A DNA stretch of 64,000 bases from Ailurus styani. Its lineage: Eukaryota; Chordata; Mammalia; Carnivora; Ailuridae. The stretch spans positions 1,944,565 through 2,008,564 of the forward strand of contig LNAC01000103.1 in the NCBI GenBank assembly GCA_002007465.1, written 5' to 3'. The notes below the pieces were generated by a model. It saw only the letters and a program-made list of their open reading frames with translations, searched no databases and was not told where the DNA came from. Below are positions 12,481-24,925 of the stretch, in pieces (position 1 is the first letter of the stretch; every line of letters starts with the position of its first letter). A program made the position numbers and the translations under genes.

Positions 12481-13330
12481 GTATCACATAGCATGTTATG
12501 TATTTATGTTTGCTTTTCTTTTTCTACTGTATCGCTACAAACTTAAATACTGATACTGATTTTTAGACCTATGTGTTTTCCTCTCAGTACTGTTATAGCT
12601 CCATCCCATGTATTTTGATGTGCTGTGCAATTTTGTTTTCATTCTGTTTTAAATATTTTCAAGTTTGTATTATGACTTCTTCTTTGGCCAAGTTATTTAA
12701 AAGTTTGGCATTTAATTTCCTAAAAATATTTTAAGATTTCCTAAATTTCCTTCTGTTGTTGATACCAAATTTAATTTTAGTGTATTTAAAAAACACTTCA
12801 TTATAACAATCCTTTTAACTCCATCAGAACTTATTTTATTTCCTAGCATACGTCTGTTGTAGAAGAATTACATTTGGGCTTAGAAATATGTGTATTCTGA
12901 AGTCATTTGATGGAAAGTTTTGTATGTGTCAGGTTGAGTTACTTGATAATGTTTTTCAAATCTTCTGTATCCGTGCTAAATCTCTGTCTTATCAGAATAT
13001 TTTGCTTTTCATATTGAACTTCATTTGGAAATTTTTTATTGATATAAAATATGTTATCAGTGTATTTGAGTAAAGTTGAAAATTTTTTGTATTTTTAGGA
13101 AATATAAATTTCACATTTTTCTATCTGTTTTGGCAATTTTGTATTTAATGTTCTCTGCCCGTTTTCTTACAGGACTTTTGCTCTTTTTCTTCAATATTTA
13201 ATGTCCCTATTATACTACAGATATTAACTCTTTATCTGTATGTTGCGAATACTTTCTTAATCTCTCATTTATCTATTTAGTGATGAAGCTGTCTGCCTCA
13301 AGGTTATAATTGTTCTGTCATTTTATGTAG
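12480..13330 (-). mobile_element. Degenerate L1 ORF2 fragment, antisense
   Basis: Segments such as TGTGTATTCTGAAGTCATTTG, CAGGTTGAGTTACTTGATAATG and TTTTTCAAATCTTCTGTATCC follow the order of antisense L1 ORF2 (endonuclease end). TATTAACTCTTTATCTGTATG near 13225 matches another ORF2 part. It is strongly diverged with no usable frame, so boundaries are rough. Confidence 0.6.
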
Positions 13331-13451
13331 CCACATTATTATTATTATTATTTTATACCTGAAATTTGAGCTCATATAATAATTGTATATTTCTATATAT
13401 CCATGATACTGATAAATTACTTAATATTTTTTCCTAGTACTTGTATATTTT

Positions 13452-13670
13452 ATTTTTATTTTTATTTTTTTTAAGATTTTATTTATTTGACAGAGAGAGA
13501 GGTCGAGAGATCACAAGCAGGCAGAGAGGCAAGCAGAGAGAGAGAGAAGGAACCAGGCTCTCGGTGGAAGACAGCCTGATCGAGCCTGGACTCGATTCCA
13601 GGACACTGGGATCATGACCTGAGATGAAAGCAGAGGCTTTCTTTAACCCTCTGAGCTACCCAGGCACCCC
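13452..13670 (-). mobile_element. CAN-SINE, antisense
   Basis: An antisense A-tail and AAGATTTTATTTATTTGACAG are followed by the inverted head GAGCTACCCAGGCACCCC. The target duplication TACTTGTATATTTT is present at 13438-13451 and 13673-13686. The body has a short internal duplication (CTTTCTTT) near the inverted A-box. Confidence 0.93.
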
Positions 13671-13803
13671 ACTACTTGTATATTTTAATTTTTCTCAAGT
13701 AAATTTCTAATGTTTGAAGTTTCATTCCTGATAATGGTGAGGAATTGATCAAATTTTACCTTTCTTTCTGAATGGCTATGCAACTGTCAAAAATCTTTTT
13801 TTT

Positions 13804-13998
13804 GGGGGGGGGCGCCTGGGTGGCTCAGTGGGTTAAAGCCTCTGCCTTCGGCTCAGGTCATGATCTTAGGGTCNCTGCATCAGGCTCCCTGCTCAGCGGG
13901 GAGCCTGCTTCGTCCTCTCTCTTTGTCTGCCTCTCTGCCTACTTGTAATCTCTCTCTCTCTTTGTTGGATGAATAAATAAAATCTTTAAAAAAAAAGC
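13804..13998 (+). mobile_element. CAN-SINE with internal N
   Basis: The head GGGGCGCCTGGGTGGCTCAG, GGTTAAAGCCTCTGCCTTCGG and a (GA)TGAATAAATAAAATCTTTAA tail are present. A single N at 13874 replaces about 25 bases expected between CAGGGTC and CATCAGGCTCC, so the N marks unresolved sequence rather than one base. A/T-rich target duplications are likely. Confidence 0.88.
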
Positions 13999-14289
13999 AA
14001 AAAACTTTTTTTAAAAATGACATCTTAAAAATAAATAAATAAAACTGTCTTTGTCATAAGGATTTGAGATAACATTTATCATTTACTAGCTTCTTTGTAT
14101 TAAGGTAGACCTAATTCTATAGTTTTTATTGTGTTTCCTTGGTTTTTGGTACTCTTCATGGGCCTGCAGCCCAATATGTGTTCTAGAAGCTATAGATTTA
14201 AAATCTGTTAAGGCTAACTGTGCCCACTACCAACTCATAGCTCTTTATTTTAGTAATCTCCTAACTTGTTTTTGTAGGGTTTTGGTTTT

Positions 14290-14333
14290 TTTTTTAAGAT
14301 TTATGTATTTATTTTAGAGGGGAGAGGAAGGGC

Positions 14334-14365
<32 letters not shown>

Positions 14366-14488
14366 TCTCCCACAGGCTCCCTGCTGAGCACAGGGCCTGC
14401 TTGGAGCTCAGTCTCATAACCCTGAGATCATGACCTGAGCCACAATCAATAGTCATTTGCTTAACTGACTAAGCCACCCAGGTGCCCC
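14290..14488 (-). mobile_element. CAN-SINE, older antisense copy with (GA)n
   Basis: It starts as TTTTTTAAGATTTATGTATTTATTTTAG and ends with the inverted head GACTAAGCCACCCAGGTGCCCC. A (GA)n expansion lies at about 14338-14365 within the inverted CT-rich domain. It is diverged from the young subfamily. Confidence 0.88.
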
Positions 14489-14978
14489 TGCGTTTATTTT
14501 TAACAGGAAATTTAGCCTATTAATTTCCTATTAATTGAGATTAATTTATTTCAGTTAATTAAAAAAATTGAAATTAGGCAATCCTTTACTTCCTCACCTC
14601 CAATAGAATAACCTCTCTCTGTGTAACTGATTTTCCACCAGATAGAATGCTTCTCTGTGGCTTCTAGATCTGGTCCCACTCACTTTCAAGTCCTTCCCCT
14701 GGAACCTGCGTTGTGGATTACCAGAATGCCTTTTGGCATTCACACTGGACTTTTTCTTTTAGGTTGTTTCCAGTAGAGTCTAAGCTCTCCTTTACTCTTT
14801 TGGAGAGTCTCCTGAGCCTCTTTTTTTCCTACTCTGAGTAAATGGAGTCACAGTAGTAAGCTGAAAGAGATCTTTTGGAATATATTTTTCTCTATTCGTG
14901 GGTAATTTGAATGTTGCAATATTTTCTGTCTTCTAGGAACGCTAAATTCATGGGCCATGTGTGATTTTTTTTCTTGTC
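14489..14978. other. Unannotated sequence
   Basis: Nothing recognised between the SINE and the (TA)n tract. Confidence 0.4.
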
Positions 14979-15041
<63 letters not shown>

Positions 15042-15042
15042 T
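14979..15042. repeat. (TA)n microsatellite, left of gap
   Basis: A pure AT/TA dinucleotide tract of about 27 units follows TTGTCTTC and ends in a T run at the gap edge. Frames through it (repeated Tyr-Ile) are artefacts. Confidence 0.95.
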
Positions 15043-15930
15043 NNNNNNNNNNNNNNNNNNNNNNNNNNNNNNNNNNNNNNNNNNNNNNNNNNNNNNNNNN
15101 NNNNNNNNNNNNNNNNNNNNNNNNNNNNNNNNNNNNNNNNNNNNNNNNNNNNNNNNNNNNNNNNNNNNNNNNNNNNNNNNNNNNNNNNNNNNNNNNNNNN
15201 NNNNNNNNNNNNNNNNNNNNNNNNNNNNNNNNNNNNNNNNNNNNNNNNNNNNNNNNNNNNNNNNNNNNNNNNNNNNNNNNNNNNNNNNNNNNNNNNNNNN
15301 NNNNNNNNNNNNNNNNNNNNNNNNNNNNNNNNNNNNNNNNNNNNNNNNNNNNNNNNNNNNNNNNNNNNNNNNNNNNNNNNNNNNNNNNNNNNNNNNNNNN
15401 NNNNNNNNNNNNNNNNNNNNNNNNNNNNNNNNNNNNNNNNNNNNNNNNNNNNNNNNNNNNNNNNNNNNNNNNNNNNNNNNNNNNNNNNNNNNNNNNNNNN
15501 NNNNNNNNNNNNNNNNNNNNNNNNNNNNNNNNNNNNNNNNNNNNNNNNNNNNNNNNNNNNNNNNNNNNNNNNNNNNNNNNNNNNNNNNNNNNNNNNNNNN
15601 NNNNNNNNNNNNNNNNNNNNNNNNNNNNNNNNNNNNNNNNNNNNNNNNNNNNNNNNNNNNNNNNNNNNNNNNNNNNNNNNNNNNNNNNNNNNNNNNNNNN
15701 NNNNNNNNNNNNNNNNNNNNNNNNNNNNNNNNNNNNNNNNNNNNNNNNNNNNNNNNNNNNNNNNNNNNNNNNNNNNNNNNNNNNNNNNNNNNNNNNNNNN
15801 NNNNNNNNNNNNNNNNNNNNNNNNNNNNNNNNNNNNNNNNNNNNNNNNNNNNNNNNNNNNNNNNNNNNNNNNNNNNNNNNNNNNNNNNNNNNNNNNNNNN
15901 NNNNNNNNNNNNNNNNNNNNNNNNNNNNNN
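15043..15930. other. Assembly gap (888 N)
   Basis: Run of unknown bases. The left flank reads TGTCTTCATATATATA before the (TA)n tract and the first known bases to the right also read TGTCTTCATATATATA, so both contig ends stop in the same dinucleotide repeat. The true gap may be small or even negative. Confidence 0.97.
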
Positions 15931-15934
15931 TGTC

Positions 15935-15986
<52 letters not shown>

Positions 15987-15987
15987 T
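15931..15987. repeat. (TA)n microsatellite, right of gap
   Basis: The right-hand contig starts TGTCTTC and then (AT)n, the same context as the left side of the gap. Confidence 0.95.
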
Positions 15988-16718
15988 AATTTTTTTTTAA
16001 ATTTTCACAGTCAAGGTGTACCATTATTTTCCTAAACTACAAGTCTGAAAAAGTAGCTAGACTTTAAAATGGAGACCTATTTTAGGTAGAATATTTAGTT
16101 GGTTATTGCAGATTTAATTTTAGATAAAATATGATGGTAAGTTGGGAACAGTAATAGAGATAGGTAGTGACTATGAGAGCTATTGTGAAGGTAAAACTGA
16201 TGGATTTCATGACAGATTAGCAAAGAAGAGTTAGGTAGAAAGTAGTAACATGGGTTATTAATGGATAACTTAAAAAATATAATAGATAATAAATCATTTA
16301 CTAAGAGATGATTCAAAAAAAGACTGGATTATAGGAAGATATTTGTTAGCTTTTGATATATTGAATAATATGTGTTAACAATAATTCTAAAAATTATTTA
16401 AAGGTATTAATTTAGAATTAACCTCTATCAGTAAAAATGCATATTTTTTCTGCTGAGATGGTTTTTATATCTGTGGATACATATGAACTTTCCAAGGGTA
16501 GTCAAGTAAAATAACAATGAAAATGTCCATTGATTTTAGTGATGTGGAAATATTCTGTAGTCCAAGACAGAGATATTTCAGATTTTTAATGGAACCAGAA
16601 ACAAGAGCAAAGTAGTCTGAGAAGTGATATATTGAAAAGATAAGTTTGAATTTTAAAAAGATATAGAAAGATTGAAATGTGCCAGAGACTACAGCCAATA
16701 TGCTGGTGTGGAGATATT
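15988..16718. other. Unannotated AT-rich sequence
   Basis: No recognisable element or credible coding frame. Confidence 0.45.
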
Positions 16719-16731
16719 AAGAAATGTTTTA

Positions 16732-16931
16732 GGGCGTCTGGGTGGCTCAGTGGGTTAAAGCCTCTGCTTTCGGCTCAGGTCATGATCTCAGGGTCCTGGG
16801 ATCGAGGCCCACATTGGGCTCCCTGCTCAGCGGGGAGCCTGCTTCCCCCCCTCTCTCTGCCTGCCTCTCTGCCTCCTGTGATCTCTCTCCCTCTGTGAAA
16901 TAAAAAATAAAATCTTTAAAAAAAAAAAGAA
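16732..16931 (+). mobile_element. CAN-SINE, mustelid-type
   Basis: The head GGGCGTCTGGGTGGCTCAG with GGTTAAAGCCTCTGC is followed by a CT-rich middle, AAATAAAAAATAAAATCTTT and an A tail. The target duplication AAGAAATGTTTTA is at 16719-16731 and 16932-16944. Confidence 0.95.
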
Positions 16932-17011
16932 AAGAAATGTTTTATTCTTTTTACTATATGGCCATTTTACTACTTTATCATTAGGGTTCTCATTATTAAA
17001 GTTTTAACACT

Positions 17012-17218
17012 GGGGTGCCTGGGTGGTACAGTTGGTTTGACAGCTACCTTCTGCTCAGGTCATGATCCCAGAGTCTTGGGATTGAGTCCCACAAGGGGCT
17101 TCTTGCTCAGCGGGGAGCCTGTTTCTCCCTCTGCCTACTTCTCCCTCTACCTGCTGCTTCCCCTGCTTGTGCTCTTGCTCTCTCTCTTTGTCAAACAAAT
17201 AAATAAAATCTTTTAAAA
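17012..17218 (+). mobile_element. CAN-SINE, diverged
   Basis: The head GGGGTGCCTGGGTGGTACAG is followed by GTTGGTTTGACAGCTACC and ends CAAACAAATAAATAAAATCTTTT. AGTTTTAACAC before and AGTTTTAGAA after are a likely imperfect target duplication. Confidence 0.9.
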
Positions 17219-19130
17219 GAGTTTTAGAATTATTTTTATAGCTACAGTAATTATTTTGAAAATAAAATTTCCACCAGATTTCTTTATTTGAACTTTTACA
17301 TGCCCTTAAATTCACTTCCGGATCCAAATGTCCTTGATGTCACCAATTCTGGAGCCTTTGGGGATTTTTTTGCTTTGTAATTTAAATTGAGTTTTACTTT
17401 AATCAATGGCCAAAGTAGGATTATATTTTCCAGGTATGCTAGATCATTTAGCATCCATCTAATTGCTTTTTAGGATTGAAAATATTCTTGCTACTCTTTT
17501 CTGTTTTGTCCTTCAATTTGTGTATTTATACCCTTAGTATGTCATTGTATTAGTATTTGAGTAGAATTTCAAAAATGACAAAAGTAAATGTGTCTTCATT
17601 CAATCATCTTTTCTGCAATTTTCTTTCTGAAATTATTCCTTGAATATAGTAGCACAGTTAATAACAGATTTTTTGTAAATGTGCATTTGTAGAAAATATC
17701 ATAGATTAGAGTTAGTGATTTAACATGTAAGTTTGCTTTTTGAAATTGACTTTTTAAAAACTATCTACAATACAATATTTTACTAAAGAACATAACTAAT
17801 GATTAGAATGGAAGAATGCACTGCAACATACTTTCCGATGATTCTTTTAGTTAATTCTCAGCACACACCCAAAAGAATAAGACCAACAAAAGAAATCGAA
17901 AAGAAAGTAGATTGTTGGAAATACAACTAAGAGAAAAAGAAACATCAATGAAATGGAAATCCATAAAAGAATAGAAATAATATATAAATCAATCTTGTTT
18001 CTTTGAACAACAACAAAAAAAATAGACCAAACAATAGCTAACCTTCATCAGAGATAAAGTGGAGAAATGATGAGTAAATAGAAGATGGGAAATGAAAAGC
18101 AGATAATTATTGAAACTAAAAAAATATATTGATACCGAAAATTATTAATATTAAAAAAATCAAAGATTAAATTTAAAATTGATTAATTAGACAAGAAGAT
18201 GATTGAATTGTATTTCTAGTCTTTGTATAGATAATGATAATATATAACCATTGGTGTATAAACAATCAAAATGTATATAGAAACAAATTTAGGAAAAAAT
18301 ACATTATATGATACATGACCTAGTTTATATTAGAAGTATTGTGCTATTTCCCTCATTTTGATTGACAGTATTCTGTACTTTAAAACTATATAATTTCTTG
18401 TCATTCATTCTCCTTCTAAATAAACATTTTGTACCAAATTTCATATTATTTTCCTGTAAATGTTGCACAAAAATGTGTAAGCTCTAAGCCTTTCTATACG
18501 TAATGGAATTTCTGAATAAGTGCTAATAGTTATTAAGTAAATAGATAAAACAAGAACTATTCCAAGTCCTTTTATATTCATTATCTCATTTATTTCCAGG
18601 AAACCAAAAAGACTGTTAGTATCGTTTGTCAAAACTAGTAGTTGATAAAGCAAGATTCATACCCTTATTTACTTTGAATCAAGAGACCTATATACTATGT
18701 AGACTTAACTCATCTTAGATTTGACATTAATTGTGAGTGCATTTCCTATTTTTTTTTCAATCTTTTGTTCAACAGACATCTTCAGTGATGGAGGAAAAGC
18801 CTACCACCATCCATACATCATGTGGTAACCATATTATATCTTTCTGTTATGAAATAAAACTCCATTGTTATATAAAAATCTTTTTATGTTTCTTCATAGA
18901 GTAATTTAAATGACTTCTATTCTAAAGGTATAACATCACAGAGTTATTACCACATCTATATTATTATGACAAGGTGATTTGTTAATTTCCTTTTTACCTT
19001 CTAACTTTATTCTACTTTTTAATTATAAATGTATTTTGTACCTTTTTTTAAGGATCATTCTTATATCAAATAAACACAGTACTCTTTAAGACGTTGATCT
19101 ATAAAACTGTGTGTAGAAAGATGACAATTC
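17219..19130. other. Mostly unannotated; possible L1 and MIR remnants
   Basis: A weak plus-strand resemblance to L1 ORF2 is seen at about 17870-18130 (TTTCTTTGAACAACAACAAA followed by ATAGCTAACCTTCATCAGAG). A MIR-type tail resemblance (TTCATTATCTCATTTATTTCC) is near 18575. Both are old and uncertain. No gene is seen. Confidence 0.4.
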
Positions 19131-19140
19131 AAAGTGTTCT

Positions 19141-19348
19141 AGGGGCTCCTGAGTGGCTCAGTCAGTAGGGCAGCTGACTCCTGATTTTGGTCCAGGTCAT
19201 TGGCTCATGGGTCCCAGGACCTGGCCCACACTCAGTGGGGAGTCGGCTTGAGGATTCTTTCCCTCTACCCCTCCCTCAATTTATGAGCACAATCTCATGC
19301 TCTCTCTCTCAAATAAATAATCTTTTTAAAAAATAAAATAAAAAAAAC
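19141..19348 (+). mobile_element. CAN-SINE, older subtype
   Basis: The copy runs from GGGGCTCCTGAGTGGCTCAG to CAAATAAATAATCTTTTTAAA and an A-rich tail. The target duplication CAAAGTGTTCT lies at 19130-19140 and 19349-19359. The middle differs from the mustelid-type copies. Confidence 0.93.
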
Positions 19349-19359
19349 CAAAGTGTTCT

Positions 19360-22152
19360 TGTCAAAATATTTTCATTATTCACACATTTATTTTGGAGCA
19401 TTATTTTTCTAAAAATTTCTCTAAGTTTCAGTAAGTCACAAAGATAGATATTTAACATTTCAAAACAGTTCAGTTTATTTTTCTTCATAATCTTCATGAT
19501 GGCTTGATATGACTGATCTGATCTTATTTTTTGCATGTTTAAATTAATACTTTTTTTTACTGTCATAATCGAAATCCTACATTTTAGGCCTATGCCATAA
19601 TTAATAGAATTAGAAATTTTTCCTATATCCTGTACACTACTTTTCCTCTCTTAAGAGAGCCCTGCTTTTATCTACCTTATTTTTATTCCATCTAAAAGTT
19701 CTCCACTCAAATGCATATAGATATTAGTTGTTTCTTATAAAAGAATTCCCATTTTTAGGTACCTTCTGTATGTAGTTTTTTATTTTGTTTCTTCTGGAAG
19801 CATATTGTTAATGTCATCTGTTTTATGTTTTTTTTTTCCTTTCTCTGAAAATAAGAAAATCATGTTATTTTAGTTTTAGGTACTTTTTTATTTCATCCTA
19901 TAATTATAGTAACCTCAGATCAAAAGGTCTTGCTTTTTTTAGCACTTACATGAAGTGTTCTCTTTTTTTCATCATTTTTCTATACCTAAAGATGTCATAT
20001 CTTTAGATACATCATGCAGTGTATTTTCAGATTAATTGATTTTGTGGTTTATTAAAAGACTATAAAATTTATCATTTCTTTTTTGTACACTATTGTATAC
20101 ATGCATGTGTGTGTACATGCTTTCAGTTATGCAGGCATTAGTATGAATAAAATGTGCAGAAGAAACTACCTTGGAGAACAGTAGCTAAGGAACCATCTAA
20201 TTTTCTTTTGTCCTATTTAACAGAACCTAACTTTGTACAGCAAATGGAGGTGATATGCCTTACACTTACATTTATTTAACACAGACTTTAAGTAGACATT
20301 TTATGCCAACTTATGAGTTATAGCAGTGAACAAGATAAAGTAGAAATAATGTTTTATAAAATATTACATCATTTTGAACATTTAGTAATTTTTATCTAAT
20401 CTTAAAGAAACTGAACATTTGTGCCAGTGATAATAAACAGGCAAACCTGATAAGTGTTTTGGTAAGTGGAGTTTCATACAAGATGTGTCCTATAGAAAAG
20501 TACCTGAGTTGTGGTTCTGTAAATAATGACACTACTCCATAAATAATTAAAACTAAAAAAGCAAAGCTTCAATGTGAAACAATTTGAGTGAATCTCTATA
20601 AAGCAGATACAAATAAAAATGTATCCGTAAATTAGTTCAAAGTAAGTCAAAATATATTTTAATATATTATTTTACAAAGAGTAAATTCTTACATAATATT
20701 CTCATTTGGCTGTTTCTTCTTTTCCCCCATTGATGCTTAGTATAGGTGGAAAAAGAATCATTTAACAAAAGTCAAATTATTATCTGACTTCTATCTTCTT
20801 TTATCCTTGCTTCTTTCTCTGAAATGAAATTTAGCATTGGTTCAGCCAAAAGAAATTGTGGATTCTTCAATTTTCCTCTCACACATAATTTTTCAGAGTA
20901 ATACATAAACATTTTTACAGCTGCAGTTTTCCTTTGATTTTTCATGTTCTAAAGATACTAGTTTCTCAAATTTCATAGTTCTTTCAACATCTTATGTTTG
21001 CCTTGCTTGGAAGCAAGTTATTTATAAAGAATATAATTTATTTAGTTGGTAGGAATAGGGAGTGATGCATCTTCCTGAACATTAATTATATCAATTTACC
21101 TTATAGGTTTGGACCAGAAATTGGGAGAAATTTCAAAGGGAAAAATTTTGAAATTGATTTAAATAGCCTGACATACCAAACTGTCTACTGCTCATTTTTC
21201 TTCCCAAATACCTCAGTTTATGACTCAGCTGCTCAAAATAATTTGCTTAATTAAATCAATGTTCACATGCTCTATATATCCAATGTGCATATGGGGAGAA
21301 GAAATAGAAACATTATGCTTCAAATGAAATATTTTAAATAAAGTCCCATGCTAAATTTGATGTTAAGTATTTAAATATGTCTTTGTACTTTGCTTTAATT
21401 TTTTAAAGACCTCAGTTTAACACTTAGAGTAACATGTGATATTGTTAAAGGGACAGTTCTGCATTATTTTTGTAATTTGCAGTTTATCCTACTTGAGATA
21501 TTTACTATTATAGAAAGTACATATTCTTTTCTCCATTATATGAACTGAAGTCAAATATTAATAATGACTGATGGTTATTACATGGTTAAATACATGGTTA
21601 AAGGGGCTGCATGTGAAATTATGATATGTCCTTCAGGTAAATTCAATGAGCTCTTTAGCTTTCAGGCATATCATATGACCCTCTCCTAACTTAGATGGTC
21701 ATAGTTCTTCCCTGGATTATTAAAATAATGAACTATGTAGCTAATTTGAACATAAGTCTAAACCAATAAGATGGAATACAATATTCAACAGAATGGAAGA
21801 AAAAAGGAATAAATGCATAAGAAATGAAACAAGAATCCATGGCCTTCAGAATTACTTAAGTGACATATTTTTTAAAATATGAAATCTTATTCTGATTTGG
21901 ATTGCTGTTCTGAGAATATTTGACCTATTTTCCACACTTGGAAAGTTCCAAATGTCAGAGATACATTCAATATTTGAAAATGCTAATTTTTAGCTCCCAA
22001 GAATGTTTGAATATTTGGTGAGTGCTTGTTACATACTAAGCTAAATCCAATTTATTCTGGTGAGACTGTGTTTTTCATATTATTTGACAATGTTATTCAT
22101 GTACAAAGTGCTCTACTTTTTAACAAAATAAAACTTAATGTGAAAATTTTTT
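19360..22152. other. Unannotated AT-rich sequence
   Basis: Nearly 2.8 kb without a recognised repeat, RNA gene or exon. If any unique conserved non-coding sequence lies in this window, long stretches like this one are where to look. Confidence 0.45.
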
Positions 22153-22165
22153 AAAAAGATAAATG

Positions 22166-22360
22166 GGGGACAACTGAGTGGCTCAGTGGATTAAAGCCTC
22201 TGCCTTCAGCTCAGGTCATGATTTCAGGTTCCTGGGATCAAGGCCCACATCGGGCTCCCTGCTCAGCAGGGAGCCTGCTTCCTCCTCTCTCTCTGCCTGC
22301 CTCTCTGACTACTTGTGATCTCTCTCTCTTTCTGTCAAATAAATAAATAAATCTTTAAAA
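22166..22360 (+). mobile_element. CAN-SINE, mustelid-type
   Basis: The copy runs from GGACAACTGAGTGGCTCAG through GATTAAAGCCTCTGCC to CAAATAAATAAATAAATCTTT. The target duplication AAAAAGATAAATGGG is at 22153-22167 and 22361-22375. Confidence 0.95.
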
Positions 22361-22375
22361 AAAAAGATAAATGGG

Positions 22376-23005
22376 ATAAAAATTGTGAAAACATGATGTC
22401 AAAATGTAAAAAGAGTTTATTTTAGAATAAAATTTCAGGTGCCAGGCAATATAATGTTATAGCTTCATAAAATAAATGCAGTTTATGATACTTTATGGCT
22501 CAAAAGTTTTTATACTCCACATGATTTTCTTTTTTGCATTACAAAAATGGGACATATGATTATTTATTTATTTACCTCTTACATGAGTAAAATCAAAAGT
22601 GCATTTTGGGTATAATGCAGCCCAAATGAGTATTGACAACTTTTGTTTGGTTTTGTCAATAGGGATTTATTTACAAATTAACTGAAAACATATTTTAGGG
22701 TAATTTAGCATATATAAAATGTAATTAATAATGATAATGATAATGATAACAATAATTATTGTGAAATCCAGTAAGGTAATACATATATTTCTGATACAGC
22801 ACTAACTTATTGCGTTAAACAGTTAACAATTGTTCTTGCTGGAATTATTAATAATGTGTCATTAGGAAGCAAAACCAGCTAATGGCAGTTGTATAATCAT
22901 GTCTACTACACTGTTCACATTGTTTTGTGTGCCATTTATCGCTGTTTCTTTACCTACCTAGAGACACTTCATTCCCCATTTTTGGAAATAGATCACTCTT
23001 TATAT
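22376..23005. other. Unannotated AT-rich sequence
   Basis: An imperfect GATAAT repeat is seen near 22728-22760; nothing else recognised. Confidence 0.4.
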
Positions 23006-23016
23006 AAAACTTACTA

Positions 23017-23226
23017 CGGGGCGCCTGGGTGGCTCAGTGGGTTAAAGCCTCTGCCTTCGGCTCAGGTCATGATCCCAGGGTCCTGGGATCAAGGCCCACA
23101 TCGGGCTCCCTGCTCAGCAGGGAGCCTGCTTCCTCCTCTCTCCTCTCTCTCTGCCTGCCTCTCTGCCTACTTGTAATCTCTCTCTCTCTGTGTCAAATGA
23201 ATAAATAAAATCTTTAAAAAAAAAAA
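23017..23226 (+). mobile_element. CAN-SINE, mustelid-type, near consensus
   Basis: The GGGGCGCCTGGGTGGCTCAG head, GGTTAAAGCCTCTGCCTTCGG box, CT-rich middle and CAAATGAATAAATAAAATC tail are intact. The target duplication AAAACTTACTA is at 23006-23016 and 23227-23237. It is among the least diverged copies here, so probably recent. Confidence 0.96.
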
Positions 23227-23261
23227 AAAACTTACTAAGAACATAACAAGGTTTTTAAAAA

Positions 23262-23400
23262 TAGTGGTTGGTTATACAGATTTTGAAATTAGACAAGTTA
23301 GAGATTTAAATATTGTCTTGGACACTTACTACCTGTTAACTTGGACAATTGCCTTAACTCTTTATTTCTTTGCACTTTCATCCATAAAATGGCCTAGTAG
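23262..23400 (+). repeat. MIR SINE fragment
   Basis: The order of GGTTGGTTATACAGATTTTG, GACACTTACTACCTGTTAAC and CTTTCATCCATAAAATGG follows the MIR core and 3' part. It is an ancient mammalian SINE without preserved ends. Confidence 0.6.
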
Positions 23401-24717
23401 AGTAAAATTCAAAAGTTTATTTTATGGGCTCCAGACACCATTACCTAACTAGATATCTCCATTTGGTTGCCCAGTGGATACCAAAACTTAACAACAAATC
23501 CGCCAATGCATATACCATTTTTCTTTGTGTCTTCTATTAACTCTTTTAAAGGAGATAATATATATAGATAGATAGATAGATATAGATGAAAATATGAAAG
23601 TAATAGCATAGTTTATACAAGTACATAAAATAATTAAAATTTTTCTATAATAGATTGTCTTAATAAAGTATAGTATAGATATTCAATAGCATACTATTAT
23701 GAAATTTAAATGATCTTGCACATCTTTATGTAAATATGTAAATGCATATTTTGAAAGACAAATTTTTTTTTTTAAATAATGTGTGCACTTATTTATTTAT
23801 TTTGCCAATTCAGATGTAGGTGTATACAAGACACATTTAAGGCAAGGTTATCTTTTTTTTTATTTTTCTAAAGAGAAAATCCAAACCAAAACAAGCAAGC
23901 AAGGAAACAAGCAAACAGAAGTCAGAAAGTAAAAAAAGCCAAGGGTTATTGCATGCACACCAAATAATCAAAGTTGACACTATTAATATTGTGTGTGCCA
24001 AAATGGTGCCTATGGCTGATTTCTTATAGTACTGTAGATGCAATTGTCAAATGGTTACTTAAAATAATAAGCCTATTAATCTAGTTTATACATTTATCAT
24101 TTAGTCAATGCAGTACTAAACTACAAGCTTTAAGGAAATGTACTAAATCAATTATATATTTTTCTATTCTATTTTTTATTGAAAAAATGTATACAGACTT
24201 TTTATCTTTCTCTTTGATCTTTATAATAAACACTGAAGTTTTTGAGTTATATAGCATACTTATCTTGAGATGTTCACCTTCACTTTTGCTCAAGTTATTT
24301 GAAGTACAGAAGATCTTAAAACCATGTATATTATCTTAATGAAAATTTTTAGCTGAAGCTTCAGATATTTATTCACTTAAAATAATTGTGTCTTTCTCTT
24401 TCCTATAGCTATCTATCTTCAATATTCACAAAGTAGCTGCTTGTGAATTCTTTTATAAGCTGATTATAATACATTTGTTTATGAAATATCTAATAGTGAC
24501 CATTATGTAGTTATATGCAAAATAACATTTTAGTTTTTAAGTAAAACCATTGAGAAAACACTTTAAAAAATACTGTGAAGGAACACAAATGTAAAATGCC
24601 TCTCTTTCTTTTCCGAATGACAGTTTTAGGAAAAAAGTTTCCTTATAGCCAGTCATGCCTAAAATATATAGGTATAATATTTAAAGGGGGACACATATAA
24701 CGTGTGACTAGATTATG
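23401..24717. other. Unannotated AT-rich sequence
   Basis: A short (GATA)n run is at about 23567-23585. The minus-strand frame at 23837-24043 is hydrophobic by chance (T-rich antisense) and has no family resemblance. Confidence 0.45.
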
Positions 24718-24925
24718 ATAGGCACGTTAGCGTAGTAATGAGTGGGATTTGGGAATCAAATTACCTGATTCAAATTCGGCCTCAGTTGTGTGGCCCAGGG
24801 ACAGTTAACCTCTATGTGCTTCTTTTCTTTTGTATGTAAATGGATACAATAATTTTACACATGCCATAGAATGACAGTGGGGATGGAATGATTTAAATAC
24901 TGTTAAAACATGTGGAAGAGAACCC
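24718..24925 (+). repeat. MIR SINE, nearly full core
   Basis: GTTAGCGTAGTAATGAGTGG, GATTCAAATTCGGCC, GTGTGGCCCAGGGACAGTTA and ACCTCTATGTGC follow the MIR tRNA head and core in order. It is diverged, as expected for an element predating placental mammals. Confidence 0.75.

Noticed and set aside
14948..16035. Long frames of over 300 codons on both strands
   Set aside because: They run through 888 N and (TA)n repeats; the apparent protein is unknown residues plus Tyr-Ile.
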